From Aldehydirespirator sp965116665 (lineage in GTDB: Bacteria; Actinomycetota; Acidimicrobiia; Acidimicrobiales; Aldehydirespiratoraceae), in NCBI GenBank assembly GCA_965116665.1, contig OZ220709.1, positions 248,001 through 312,000 of the forward strand: DNA of 64,000 nucleotides, read 5' to 3'. The translations under genes and the position numbers were made by a program. Shown one piece after another: positions 40,837 through 48,857 of the stretch (the stretch's first letter is position 1; the number at the start of each line of letters is the position of its first letter). Below the pieces are notes generated by a model. The model made no database searches, had not been told where the DNA came from, and saw only the letters and a program-made list of their open reading frames with translations.

Positions 40837-42797
40837 GGCACGGCCTGCTCGGCCACTCCGGCCGCCTGGGACTGCACAGCCGCCTCGGTGACCTCTGCCG
40901 CTTCCGACCGGGCGGCCGTCTCGGCGACCTCGGCCCGCAGCAGGCCCTCGTACAGCTCGGCGTAGAGGCCTCCGGCCAGGCGCAGCTCGTCGTGGGTGCC
41001 GGTCTCCACGATCCGGCCCTCGTCCAGAACCACGATCACGTCGGCGTCGACGATGGTCGACAGGCGGTGGGCCACCACCAGCGACGTGCGTCCCCGCAGC
41101 GCCTCGGTGAGGGCCTCCTGCACCAGGGCCTCGTTCTCGGTGTCGAGATGGGAGGTGGCCTCGTCGAGGATCACGATGGCCGGGTCCTTGAGCAGCATCC
41201 GGGCGATGGCCAGACGCTGCTTCTCGCCGCCCGACAGCCGGTAGCCACGCTCGCCCACCAGCGTGTCGTAGCCCTCCGGCAGGGCCGCGATCACGTCGTG
41301 GATGCGGGCCGCCCGGCATGCCTCGACCAACTGGCTGTCGGTGGCGTCGGGCCGGGCGTAGCGCAGGTTGGAGGCCACCGTGTCGTGGAACAGGTGCGGG
41401 TCCTGGGTGACCGTCCCGATAGCGGCCCGCAGCGAAGCCTGCGTGAGGAGGCGGACGTCGATGCCGTCGACCAGCACCGCACCCCCGGTCACGTCGTAGA
41501 GCCGGGGCACCAGCGACACCAGGGTGGTCTTGCCCGAGCCCGACGGGCCGACCACGGCCACCATCCATCCCGGGGGGATGATCAGGTCGATGCTGGACAG
41601 CACCTCGACCGGCACCGGCGAGGCGCCATCCTGGGGGCTGGCCGCGGCCACGCCCAGCGACTCGGGGGTGTCGTCCGCCGACGGGTAGGCGAAGTGCACG
41701 GCGCGGAACTCGACCCGCCCCTCCGGGTCGGCCAGATCGCGGGCCTCGGGCCGGTCGGTGATCGGGTTCGGCGTGTCGAGCACCTCGAACACCCGCTCGA
41801 AGCTCACGAAGGCCGACATCACGTCCACCCGGGCGTTGGACAGGCTGGTGAGCGGCACGTAGATACGCACCGTGTAGAGGCCCAGCGCCACCAGCGTGCC
41901 CGCGCTCAGCGAGCCGTCGATCGCAAGATGGCCTCCCAGCCAGTAGACGATGGCGGTCCCGACCGCGCCCACCAGGGTCAGCGCGATCAGGAAGATCTGC
42001 GAGTACATGGCGCTGCGGACCCCGATGTCGCGCACCCGCCCGGCCCGGTCCGAGAAGTCGGCGGCCTCGTCGTCGTGACGGCCGAAGAGCTTCACCAGCA
42101 GCGCTCCGGCCACGTTGAACCGCTCGGTCATGGTGTTGTTCATGGAGGCGTTGAGGTTCATGCCCTCGCGGGTGATGGCCTGCAGGCCCCGGCCCACCCG
42201 CCGGGCCGGCAGCACGAACAACGGCAGGATCACCACCGCCAGCAGCGTGAGCCGCCACTCCAGCAGGAACATGGTGATGAGCGTGGCGACCAGGGTGATG
42301 ATGTTGGCCACCACCGTGCCGAGGGTGCCGGTGAAGGCCCGCTGCGCTCCGATGACGTCGTTGTTGAGCCGGCTCACCAGGGTGCCGGTCTGGGTGCGGG
42401 TGAAGAACGCCAGCGGCATGCGCTGCACCTGGTCGAACAGCCGCAGCCGCAGATCGAAGATCAGGCCCTCGCCGACGCCCGAGCCGAGGCGGCGCCCCAC
42501 CAGCGACAGCAGTGCCTCGCCCAGAGCGGCGGCGATCAGCACGACGAACAGCACGTTCAGATAGCCGCCGTCGCCGTTGGCGATGGCCGAGTCGAAGATC
42601 TCCCGGATCACCAGCGGCGGCAGCAGACCGAGAAACGTGGAGGCGACCGTGGTCACGATGAACGTGGCTATCGAGGCCCGGTACGGGCGGGCGAATCCCC
42701 ACACCCGGCGGCGGGTGCCGGCCGTGATCGTCCTGCCCTTCAGGCCGGAGCGGTCGGCCGCCATGGAGTGCAGGACTCCCCACGCGGTCATCATCAC
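40833..42797 (-). CDS. ABC exporter, fused membrane and ATPase domains
   Basis: A 654-residue half-transporter. Six membrane helices occupy residues 40-330 and the nucleotide-binding domain follows. Walker A is GPSGSGKT, the signature is LSGGEKQR, Walker B is VILDEATS, and the H-loop is VVAHRLS. Type IV exporters of this kind move lipids, drugs or peptides as homodimers. A 45-residue Ala/Glu-rich tail is unusual. A run GTG-ATG-ATG opens the frame at 42797; ATG 42794 lies eight bases after a TAGGCT box and is the better leaderless start. It is the first gene of the operon with xseA, xseB and the polyprenyl synthase. Confidence 0.93.
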   Translation of the reverse strand: MMMTAWGVLHSMAADRSGLKGRTITAGTRRRVWGFARPYRASIATFIVTTVASTFLGLLPPLVIREIFDSAIANGDGGYLNVLFVVLIAAALGEALLSLVGRRLGSGVGEGLIFDLRLRLFDQVQRMPLAFFTRTQTGTLVSRLNNDVIGAQRAFTGTLGTVVANIITLVATLITMFLLEWRLTLLAVVILPLFVLPARRVGRGLQAITREGMNLNASMNNTMTERFNVAGALLVKLFGRHDDEAADFSDRAGRVRDIGVRSAMYSQIFLIALTLVGAVGTAIVYWLGGHLAIDGSLSAGTLVALGLYTVRIYVPLTSLSNARVDVMSAFVSFERVFEVLDTPNPITDRPEARDLADPEGRVEFRAVHFAYPSADDTPESLGVAAASPQDGASPVPVEVLSSIDLIIPPGWMVAVVGPSGSGKTTLVSLVPRLYDVTGGAVLVDGIDVRLLTQASLRAAIGTVTQDPHLFHDTVASNLRYARPDATDSQLVEACRAARIHDVIAALPEGYDTLVGERGYRLSGGEKQRLAIARMLLKDPAIVILDEATSHLDTENEALVQEALTEALRGRTSLVVAHRLSTIVDADVIVVLDEGRIVETGTHDELRLAGGLYAELYEGLLRAEVAETAARSEAAEVTEAAVQSQAAGVAEQAVP

Positions 42798-42802
42798 CGC
42801 CG

Positions 42803-42808
42803 AGCCTA
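42803..42808 (-). promoter_or_regulatory. Candidate -10 box (TAGGCT) for the ABC-xseA-xseB operon
   Basis: On the minus strand TAGGCT ends eight bases before ATG 42794 (five before GTG 42797), with no ribosome binding site between, favouring a leaderless start at 42794. Confidence 0.45.
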
Positions 42809-42964
42809 CGGACCGTCAGAGGCCGAGCGAATAGGAGAGTGAACCCGGTGCAACGGGCGAGGCCGTGGCCCGAGCGGCCCTCAGGTCGCAGCGAACAAGA
42901 GCGGGAATCACTACGTCGCGGCGCGAGGGGCCGCCACCTATTCGCGGGCGCTCTTATGGCCCTG

Positions 42965-42970
42965 TAGCGT
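42965..42970 (+). promoter_or_regulatory. Candidate -10 box (TAGCGT) for the pncB-pncA fusion
   Basis: TAGCGT ends seven bases before the GTG at 42978. The 180-base divergent region also holds the inverted pair GCGAATAGG (42827-42835) and CCTATTCGC (42937-42945), each near one of the two promoters. Confidence 0.45.
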
Positions 42971-42977
42971 TGGTGTC

Positions 42978-44969
42978 GTGGATCGCAGTGCCTCCGTGGC
43001 CCTGAAGACCGACCACTACGAGATCACCATGGTGGCCTCGGCCCTCCAGTCCGGGATTGCCGAGCGCCGTGCGGTGTTCGAGGCTTTCGCCCGGCGGCTG
43101 CCGGCGGGCCGGGCCTACGGCGTCGTAGCCGGCGTGGACCGGGTCATCGATGCGATCGAGCGCTTCCGGTTCGACGAGGAGACTGTCGAGCATCTCACGG
43201 GTGCGGGAGTGGTGGCGGACCCCGACGTGGCCGACTGGCTGCGCTCGTACCGCTTCGGCGGCGACGTGACCGGCTATCCCGACGGTGAACTCTTCTTCCC
43301 CTACTCGCCGGTCTTGACGGTGGAGGGCGGCTTCGCGGAGTGCGTGGTGCTCGAGACGGTCGTGCTGTCCATCCTCAACTATGACTGCGCGGTGGCGTCG
43401 GCCGCGGCCCGGGTGCGAGATGTCGCCGACGACCGCCTGCTCATCGAGGGCGGCAGCCGCCGCGCCGACCCCGACGCCGCAGTGGCCGCCGCCCGGGCCG
43501 CTCACATCGGCGGGTTCGACACCACATCCAACCTGGAGGCGGGCCGGCGCTACGGCATCCCCACCGGCGGCACAACCGCCCACGCCTTCGTGCTGGCCCA
43601 TCCCGACGAGAGGAGCGCCTTCGCGGCTCAACGCGACGCTCTAGGCACGGCCTCCACGTATCTGGTCGACACCTTCGACGTGCTGGAGGGCATCCGCCGG
43701 GCGGTGGAGGTGGTGGGCCCGGACATCGGTGCGGTGCGCATCGACAGCGGCAACCTGCTCGCAGCCAGCATCCGGGCCCGGGCCCTGCTCGACGCCCTCG
43801 GCGCGGAGGGCTGCCGCATCGTGGCCTCCGGCGACCTCGATGAGTTCAAGATCGCCGAACTGGAGGATGCAGCTGCACCCATCGACGCCTACCTGGTGGG
43901 CACCAGCATGGTCACCGGCTCGGGCCATCCCACCGCGTCGGTGGTCTACAAGCTGGTCACCATCGGCGACTCGGCCGGCGCCGACGCGCCCCTGCGGGCC
44001 GTCGGCAAGCTCTCGCCGGGCAAGATCACCGTCGGCGGGCGCAAGGTGGTGCATCGCACCGTGGACCGGTCGGGCTTCTGGACCGCGGAGGTGCTGTCGC
44101 CGGTGGGCGCGGCCGCCGCCGGGACGGACGCTCATGAGCCCCAGGTGGTGCTGATGGCGGGCGGCGAGCGGGCCTGGCGGGACGACCCGGCGGAGGCCCG
44201 CAGCCGCTGTGCGGCGCGCCGGCGCGGCCTGCGGCCCGAGGACCGGGTTCCCCATCCCCGCCGGTCGCCGGCCATACCCACCGAGTGGGTGGGAATGGAG
44301 TCGCCGGCTGCGACAGAATCTGCCAACGGAGAGCGAGGGCAGCCCGCACCGTCGGATCTGGCGGGGCAAGCTGGGAAGGGAGGAGCCGACATGTCCAAAG
44401 CTCTGATCATCGTCGACGTGCAGAACGACTTCTGCGAGGGCGGTTCGCTGGCCGTGGAGGGAGGGCATGCCGTGGCCGCCTCCATCACCGACCTGGTGGG
44501 CCTCGACCGGGCTGAGGGCGGCTACGGCTACGTCGTCGCGTCCAAGGACTGGCACATCGATCCCGGCCAGCACTTCGCCGAGCCCGGCGCCAACCCCGAC
44601 TTCGTGACCTCGTGGCCGGTCCACTGCGCGGCCGGAACCCAGGGCGCCGCCTTCTCGCCGAGCCTTCAGGTGGCTCTGGACGAGGTGTTCCTCAAGGGCC
44701 AGTACAGCAACGGCTACAGCAGCTTCGAGGGAGTTGCCGGGTCCAGCGAGGGCGTGGGCCTGCGGGACTGGCTCGCCGAGCGGGGCGTGGAGGCTGTGGA
44801 CGTGGTGGGCATCGCCACCGACTACTGCGTGCGGGCCACCGCGCTCGACGCGGCTGCGGCCGGATTCGACACGTCGGTGCTGGTGGCCCACTGCGCGGGG
44901 GTAGCCCCCGACACCTCGGCGGCTGCCCTGCAGGAGATGGCCGCCGGGGGCGTGGCGATCGTCGACTGA
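42978..44969 (+). CDS. pncB-pncA: Nicotinate phosphoribosyltransferase-nicotinamidase fusion
   Basis: One uninterrupted 663-codon frame encodes two NAD-salvage enzymes. Residues 1 to about 410 are nicotinate phosphoribosyltransferase: KTDHYEITM at the start, GGTTAHAFVLAHPDE with the phosphorylated histidine region, VRIDSGNL, VASGDLDE and LVGTSMVTG. Residues 472-663 are nicotinamidase: Asp in IIVDVQNDFCEGG, Lys in VASKDWHIDPGQHF and the nucleophile in GIATDYCVRAT. A 60-residue Pro/Arg/Gly linker joins them. Within it GGGAGGAG lies five bases before ATG 44391, so a separate nicotinamidase could also be made. Together they convert nicotinamide to nicotinate mononucleotide. The GTG start has a leaderless-type promoter. 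Confidence 0.85.
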   Translation: MDRSASVALKTDHYEITMVASALQSGIAERRAVFEAFARRLPAGRAYGVVAGVDRVIDAIERFRFDEETVEHLTGAGVVADPDVADWLRSYRFGGDVTGYPDGELFFPYSPVLTVEGGFAECVVLETVVLSILNYDCAVASAAARVRDVADDRLLIEGGSRRADPDAAVAAARAAHIGGFDTTSNLEAGRRYGIPTGGTTAHAFVLAHPDERSAFAAQRDALGTASTYLVDTFDVLEGIRRAVEVVGPDIGAVRIDSGNLLAASIRARALLDALGAEGCRIVASGDLDEFKIAELEDAAAPIDAYLVGTSMVTGSGHPTASVVYKLVTIGDSAGADAPLRAVGKLSPGKITVGGRKVVHRTVDRSGFWTAEVLSPVGAAAAGTDAHEPQVVLMAGGERAWRDDPAEARSRCAARRRGLRPEDRVPHPRRSPAIPTEWVGMESPAATESANGERGQPAPSDLAGQAGKGGADMSKALIIVDVQNDFCEGGSLAVEGGHAVAASITDLVGLDRAEGGYGYVVASKDWHIDPGQHFAEPGANPDFVTSWPVHCAAGTQGAAFSPSLQVALDEVFLKGQYSNGYSSFEGVAGSSEGVGLRDWLAERGVEAVDVVGIATDYCVRATALDAAAAGFDTSVLVAHCAGVAPDTSAAALQEMAAGGVAIVD

Positions 44970-44985
44970 CCGCCGGCCGGTTCGC

Positions 44986-46158
44986 TCAGGCGGCGGCGGC
45001 CTCGAGTCGGTCGCGGGTCAGGTCTATTCCGAATCCGGGGGCGTCGTTGGGCACCAGCCAGCCGTCGGTGGGGAGGGCCATGCCTGGGGTGGAGCGCCAG
45101 GCGCCCATCAGCGACTCGCCGGGCCCGCAGCCCAAGAACATCTCCGCCCAGCGGTTGCCGGGCAGCCCGTGGCACAGGTGCTGGCCGTAGGAGTCGTTGC
45201 AGCCGCCGTGCACGGCCAGCTCGACGCCGGCCGCGGCGGCGATGGCGGCGATCTTGAGCACCGCGGTGGCCCCGCCCACCCACTGTACGTCGGGCTGGAG
45301 CACGTCGACGAGGCGCTGACCGGTGACGTGGGCGAAGGTGCGGTCGGTGTACCAGCGTTCACCCGCGGCCAGCATCTGGTGAGGCAGGCGGCGGCGGACC
45401 TCGGCGTAGCCGCCCCAGTCGTCGGGCTGGGCGTAGTCCTCGATCCAGGTCAGCCGGTAGGGGGCCAGCGCCTGGCCGAGCCGCACCGTGTAGGACGGGT
45501 CGTGCACCGCCCAGCAGTCGAGCATGATGTCGGTGTCGGGTCCCAGCTCCGAGCGGGCGTCGGCCACCTGCCGCTCGGTCTGCTCGATCCCGGCGGTGGC
45601 CGCGGCCGGTCCCACCGTGCAGGCCAGCTTGAAGGCCTCGAAGCCCCGGTCGCGCGGGTCGTCGAGGTCGTTGCTGGTGGCGTAGCAGCGGGTGCGGTCC
45701 CTCGCGGGGCCGCCGATGAGCTCGTACACGGGCACACCCAGGATCTTGCCCTTGAGGTCCCAGAGGGCCAGGTCCATCGCGCTGACCGCGAACGATGCGA
45801 TCCCGGAGGCGCCGAAGGCGCTGTTGGCCGAGCGCATCATCATGTTCCAGAGCTTCTCGGTGGCCAGGGCCGGCTCTCCCGCCAGCATCGGCGCGAAGAA
45901 GTCGTTGATGATGGGCACCACCGGGCCGGCCTGGCTGGTCATGCCCACACCGAAGGTGCCGTCCGACGCGGTGACCACGCACACCACCTCGCCCCACGGG
46001 GGCGCGAAGCGCTCGGCCTGCCCGGCGAAGGCCCCGTCGTAGGACAGCGGGTGCATGAGGCCCCACGGGTCCCAGGAGGCCTGGCCGGCCTGCGGTCGCC
46101 CGAGCGCCTCGGGATGGCGCAGGGGCGCGGCCGCGATCTCAGCGATGGTCGGAGCCAT
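44986..46158 (-). CDS. Mandelate racemase/muconate lactonizing enzyme family dehydratase
   Basis: A 390-residue enolase-superfamily protein, closest in pattern to L-rhamnonate dehydratase. An N-terminal capping domain is followed by the barrel with LALWDLKGKILGVPVYELIGG, metal ligands in IMLDCWAVHD and LTWIEDYAQPDD, ERWYTDRTF as the third ligand region, and the terminal VHGGCNDSYGQHL histidine. Such enzymes remove water from acid sugars. The ATG start has TACGCT seven bases upstream. Its 5' side abuts the two-unit repeat at 46190. Confidence 0.88.
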   Translation of the reverse strand: MAPTIAEIAAAPLRHPEALGRPQAGQASWDPWGLMHPLSYDGAFAGQAERFAPPWGEVVCVVTASDGTFGVGMTSQAGPVVPIINDFFAPMLAGEPALATEKLWNMMMRSANSAFGASGIASFAVSAMDLALWDLKGKILGVPVYELIGGPARDRTRCYATSNDLDDPRDRGFEAFKLACTVGPAAATAGIEQTERQVADARSELGPDTDIMLDCWAVHDPSYTVRLGQALAPYRLTWIEDYAQPDDWGGYAEVRRRLPHQMLAAGERWYTDRTFAHVTGQRLVDVLQPDVQWVGGATAVLKIAAIAAAAGVELAVHGGCNDSYGQHLCHGLPGNRWAEMFLGCGPGESLMGAWRSTPGMALPTDGWLVPNDAPGFGIDLTRDRLEAAAA

Positions 46159-46165
46159 TGCCGGC

Positions 46166-46171
46166 AGCGTA
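46166..46171 (-). promoter_or_regulatory. Candidate -10 box (TACGCT), leaderless spacing
   Basis: On the minus strand TACGCT ends seven bases before the ATG at 46158, with no ribosome binding site. Confidence 0.4.
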
Positions 46172-46189
46172 GGGGACCGGCACGGTCAC

Positions 46190-46331
46190 GGTCCTGCGGT
46201 CTGTTCGCGCTGACCGGGGTGTGTGGCGGGAAAGCGCGCACAGAGCGCGCCGGGGCTTGCGGTCCTGCGGTCTGTTCGCGTTAACCGGGGTGTGTGGCGG
46301 GAAAGCGCGCCCAGAGCGCGCCGGGGCTTGC
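46190..46331. repeat. Two 71-base tandem units with a palindromic core
   Basis: Units at 46190-46260 and 46261-46331 differ at only a few positions. Each contains an inverted pair: CTGTTCGCGC near the start and GCGCGCACAG near the end (9 of 10 pairing in unit one). The core (CTGTTCGC, then GGGAAAGCGCGCACAGAGCG) resembles the units at 23910-24236, so both arrays belong to one dispersed family. Confidence 0.88.
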
Positions 46332-46333
46332 GG

Positions 46334-46996
46334 TCAGGTGCCGGGCTGAGGGACGATCCGCAGGTAGGGGAGCGGTGCCTGCCAGCCGTCCGGGTACTTC
46401 TCGGCCGCGGCCTCGTTGGAGACGGCCGGGACGATGATGACGTCCTCGCCCTGGTTCCAGTTGGCCGGGGTGGCCACCTGCTCGTGGGCGGTGAGCTGGA
46501 CCGAGTCGAGCAGGCGCAGGATCTCGGCGAAGTTGCGGCCGGTGGTCATCGGGTAGGTCAGGGTGGCCTTGATCTTCTTGTCGGGGCCGATGATGAACAC
46601 CGAGCGGGCGGTGGCGTTGTCGGCCGCGGTGCGTCCCTCGGAGGTGTCGCCGGCGTCGGCCGGGAGCATGTCGTAGAGCTTCACCACGTTGAGCCCGGGA
46701 TCGCCGATCAGCGGGTAGTTGAGGGCGTTGCCGGTAGCGGTCTCGATGTCGGCGGACCAGCCGTGGTGGTCGCTCACGCCGTCGACGCTGATACCGATGA
46801 TCTTGCAGTTGCGGGCGGCGAACTCCGACTTCAGGCCGGCCACCGCGCCGAGTTCGGTGGTGCAGACCGGGGTGAAGTCCTTCGGGTGCGAGAACAGCAG
46901 CGCCCATCCGTCGCCGATCCACTCATGGAAGTTGATGGCTCCCTCGGTGGTGTCGGCGTCGAAGTCCGGGGCGGTGTCGTTGATGCGTAGGCCCAT
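46334..46996 (-). CDS. 1-Cys peroxiredoxin (Prx6/AhpC-TSA family)
   Basis: A 220-residue peroxidase that reduces hydrogen peroxide and organic hydroperoxides. The peroxidatic cysteine is Cys45 in FTPVCTTELG, preceded by FSHPKD; the Prx6-type C-terminal domain contains PANWNQGEDVIIVPAVSNEAA. A resolving cysteine is not apparent at the 2-Cys position, fitting the 1-Cys class. GGAGGGAACCC is a strong ribosome binding site. A 24-base palindrome at 47046-47069, 50 bases upstream of the ATG, suggests control by a dimeric redox or metal regulator. Confidence 0.94.
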   Translation of the reverse strand: MGLRINDTAPDFDADTTEGAINFHEWIGDGWALLFSHPKDFTPVCTTELGAVAGLKSEFAARNCKIIGISVDGVSDHHGWSADIETATGNALNYPLIGDPGLNVVKLYDMLPADAGDTSEGRTAADNATARSVFIIGPDKKIKATLTYPMTTGRNFAEILRLLDSVQLTAHEQVATPANWNQGEDVIIVPAVSNEAAAEKYPDGWQAPLPYLRIVPQPGT

Positions 46997-47045
46997 GGGT
47001 TCCCTCCAGGTGTTGGCGGATCGTCCACAGGCTAGCCACCCATGG

Positions 47046-47069
47046 TGACTATTCCGACCGGATTAGTCA
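47046..47069 (-). promoter_or_regulatory. 24-base palindromic operator before the peroxiredoxin gene
   Basis: Arms TGACTATTCC (47046-47055) and GGATTAGTCA (47060-47069) flank GACC and pair at 9 of 10 positions. The site is 50-73 bases before the start codon, overlapping the expected promoter. Its form suits an Rrf2- or MarR-type dimer; no such regulator gene is seen nearby. Confidence 0.6.
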
Positions 47070-47145
47070 GGAATCACCCCGCATGGAAGGGCCTCTCTTG
47101 CTGAATTGGAGCGGAGGATGGGCTCGCCGCTCACCGAGGGCCGGA

Positions 47146-48039
47146 TCAGAGCCCCCCGTACAACTGGTTGCCCATGACTGTTGTTGTCGGCGGCGCGGTG
47201 GTGGTTGTGGTGGTTGTCGTCGTCGAGGGCGGCGCGCATGTCGGCTTGGTGTAGCTGTAGATCTGGATGTCGACGGCGTCGACCACCCAAATCGTGGTCC
47301 CGTCGGACCAGATGCCCTCCGGATAGCTGTTGCCGGCGGACTCGACTTCCAGGTCGCAGGCCGGGACCCGCGCATAGCTGGACAGGCTGTAGGCGTACAG
47401 CGTCACGGCGGTCCTGTCCGCCACCCACAGAGTCGTCTCGTCAGACCACATGCCGCTGGTTACGGTGTGCCTGAACCGTCCGGGCAGCGTGGCGAATTCC
47501 TTGCTGGAGTCGCGGGCCTTGGTCTCCAGGTTGTAGGCGTAGACGTGGTGGTCGTGTACATCGGCCACCCACATGGTGGTCCCGTCGGACCAGATGCCCA
47601 AGGGTTGGCTGTTGCCGGCTGCCCTCAGCGTGTTGAAGTCCTCGTCGGAGTCGCGGGCCTTGGTATCCAGGTTGTAGGCGTAGATCTTCGTGTCGTCGGC
47701 GTCAGACACCCACATGGTGGTCTCGTCGGACCAGATGCCCTTGGGCACACCGTTGCCGGCTGCTCTCAGCGTGTTGAAGTCCTTGTCGGAGTCGCGGGCC
47801 TTGGTCTCCAGGTTGTAGGCGTAGATCTTGCTGTCGGTGGCGTCGGACACCCACATGGTGGTCTCGTCGGACCAGATGCCGCCGGGGCTGCCGTTGCCGG
47901 CGGCGCTCAGCGTGGTGAAGTCCTTGGAGGAGTCCCGCGCGGGTTCCACCCCCACCGCCGTCGCCGTCGCCAGCAATGTCACCAGCAGTGCCAGCACCCC
48001 AGCGCCCGCCGCCAGCCGCGCCCATGCTTCTCGTGTCAT
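47146..48039 (-). CDS. Secreted beta-propeller-like repeat protein
   Basis: A 297-residue protein with an N-terminal signal peptide or membrane anchor (residues 8-30). About five copies follow of a 47-residue unit with the core GIWSDETTMWVSDATDSKIY; units from residue 36 to 176 are nearly exact and the last two are degenerate. The pattern of Trp, Asp and Tyr resembles blades of a propeller. The C-terminal stretch from about residue 265 is Thr/Pro-rich (a TTTTTTTTT run), likely a cell-wall spacer. Function unknown; an extracellular binding or adhesion role is possible. AGGAGAGGG gives a ribosome binding site before the ATG. Confidence 0.75.
   Translation of the reverse strand: MTREAWARLAAGAGVLALLVTLLATATAVGVEPARDSSKDFTTLSAAGNGSPGGIWSDETTMWVSDATDSKIYAYNLETKARDSDKDFNTLRAAGNGVPKGIWSDETTMWVSDADDTKIYAYNLDTKARDSDEDFNTLRAAGNSQPLGIWSDGTTMWVADVHDHHVYAYNLETKARDSSKEFATLPGRFRHTVTSGMWSDETTLWVADRTAVTLYAYSLSSYARVPACDLEVESAGNSYPEGIWSDGTTIWVVDAVDIQIYSYTKPTCAPPSTTTTTTTTTAPPTTTVMGNQLYGGL
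47512..47934. repeat. Three 141-base tandem repeats inside the propeller-like gene
   Basis: The DNA units of 141 bases match the 47-residue protein repeats 36-82, 83-129 and 130-176. Long identical runs between units, beyond what the amino acids require, show recent duplication. Confidence 0.8.
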
Positions 48040-48195
48040 GACCAGAAACCCTCTCCTACTCGTTCACGCACAGTGTGGTCCGACCGCGCCAACGCGGTCC
48101 GGGTGGACGACAAGTCCTCGGCCGCGACGCTAGCAGGCCGGCAGCAGGCGTCGAAACTGGGTGCCGGTCGTGGCACGCGACCACGATTGGGGGTT

Positions 48196-48285
48196 TGGCG
48201 GAGAGTATGGGATTCGAACCCATGGTGACCCGGAGGCCACAACGGCTTTCGAGGCCGCCCCATTCGTCCGCTCTGGCAACTCTCC
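48196..48285 (-). tRNA. tRNA-Ser (CGA), CCA encoded
   Basis: On the minus strand the gene starts GGAGAGTTGCCAGAGCGG. The acceptor GGAGAGT pairs with ACTCTCC, and the anticodon stem GCGGC/GCCGT encloses CTCGAAA (anticodon CGA). A long variable arm typical of serine (GTGGCCTCCGGGTCAC) and the T arm GGGTTCGAATCCC follow. The 3' end is discriminator G followed by CCA. Confidence 0.95.
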
Positions 48286-48295
48286 GCCGCAGAGG

Positions 48296-48784
48296 CTACC
48301 GGCCGCCCTCCGGCCCTCCTGCCGCGCCCGGATCGGAGCCTCGCAGGTCTGAGAAGAACTCCCGCAGCAGGGAGGCGCAGTCGCCGGCACGCACCTGCGG
48401 CACCACCTCGAACTCGTGGTTGAGCCGGGGGTCGGCGCCCAGGTTGTAGAGCGAGCCGAGGGCGCCGGCCTTGGGGTCGTCGGCGCCGAACACGACCCGG
48501 GCCACCCGGGCCTGTTGAAGGGCGCCCGCGCACATGGCGCACGGCTCCAGCGTCACCGCCACCGTCGCCCCGTCGAGGCGCCAGCCGCCGAGGCGGGCCG
48601 CGGCGTCGCGCAGGGCCAGGATCTCGGCGTGGGCGGTGGGGTCGCCGGTGCGCTCGCGCTCGTTGTGGCGGCGGGCCAGCACCTCACCGTCATGCCAGAC
48701 CACCGCGCCCACGGGCACGTCGCCGTGGGCTGGAGCGTTCAGGGCCTCCTGCAGGGCCAGCACCACCAGCTCTTCATCGGTCAC
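48296..48784 (-). CDS. tadA: tRNA adenosine(34) deaminase
   Basis: A 162-residue zinc deaminase that converts A34 of tRNA-Arg(ACG) to inosine. The catalytic HAE is in TAHAEILALR and the zinc cysteines in LEPCAMCAGAL; ARVARVVFGADDPKAGALGSLYNL is the substrate-loop region. The C-terminus carries about 15 extra Gly/Pro-rich residues. It ends ten bases before tRNA-Ser(CGA), a placement seen in other actinobacteria. Confidence 0.94.
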   Translation of the reverse strand: MTDEELVVLALQEALNAPAHGDVPVGAVVWHDGEVLARRHNERERTGDPTAHAEILALRDAAARLGGWRLDGATVAVTLEPCAMCAGALQQARVARVVFGADDPKAGALGSLYNLGADPRLNHEFEVVPQVRAGDCASLLREFFSDLRGSDPGAAGGPEGGR

Positions 48785-48857
48785 GGGTCGGGTGAGCGAC
48801 CGGGCCGGCTCGCGGTGGAGGTGCCCGCGGTCGCGGTCCGGCGTGGTCGAGGGACGG

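Noticed and set aside
39415..42783. A 1122-codon minus-strand open frame extending xseA
   Set aside because: Only the part from 40836 down is exonuclease VII. The upstream extension is antiphase to the ABC exporter, whose motifs are intact, so the extension is not coding.
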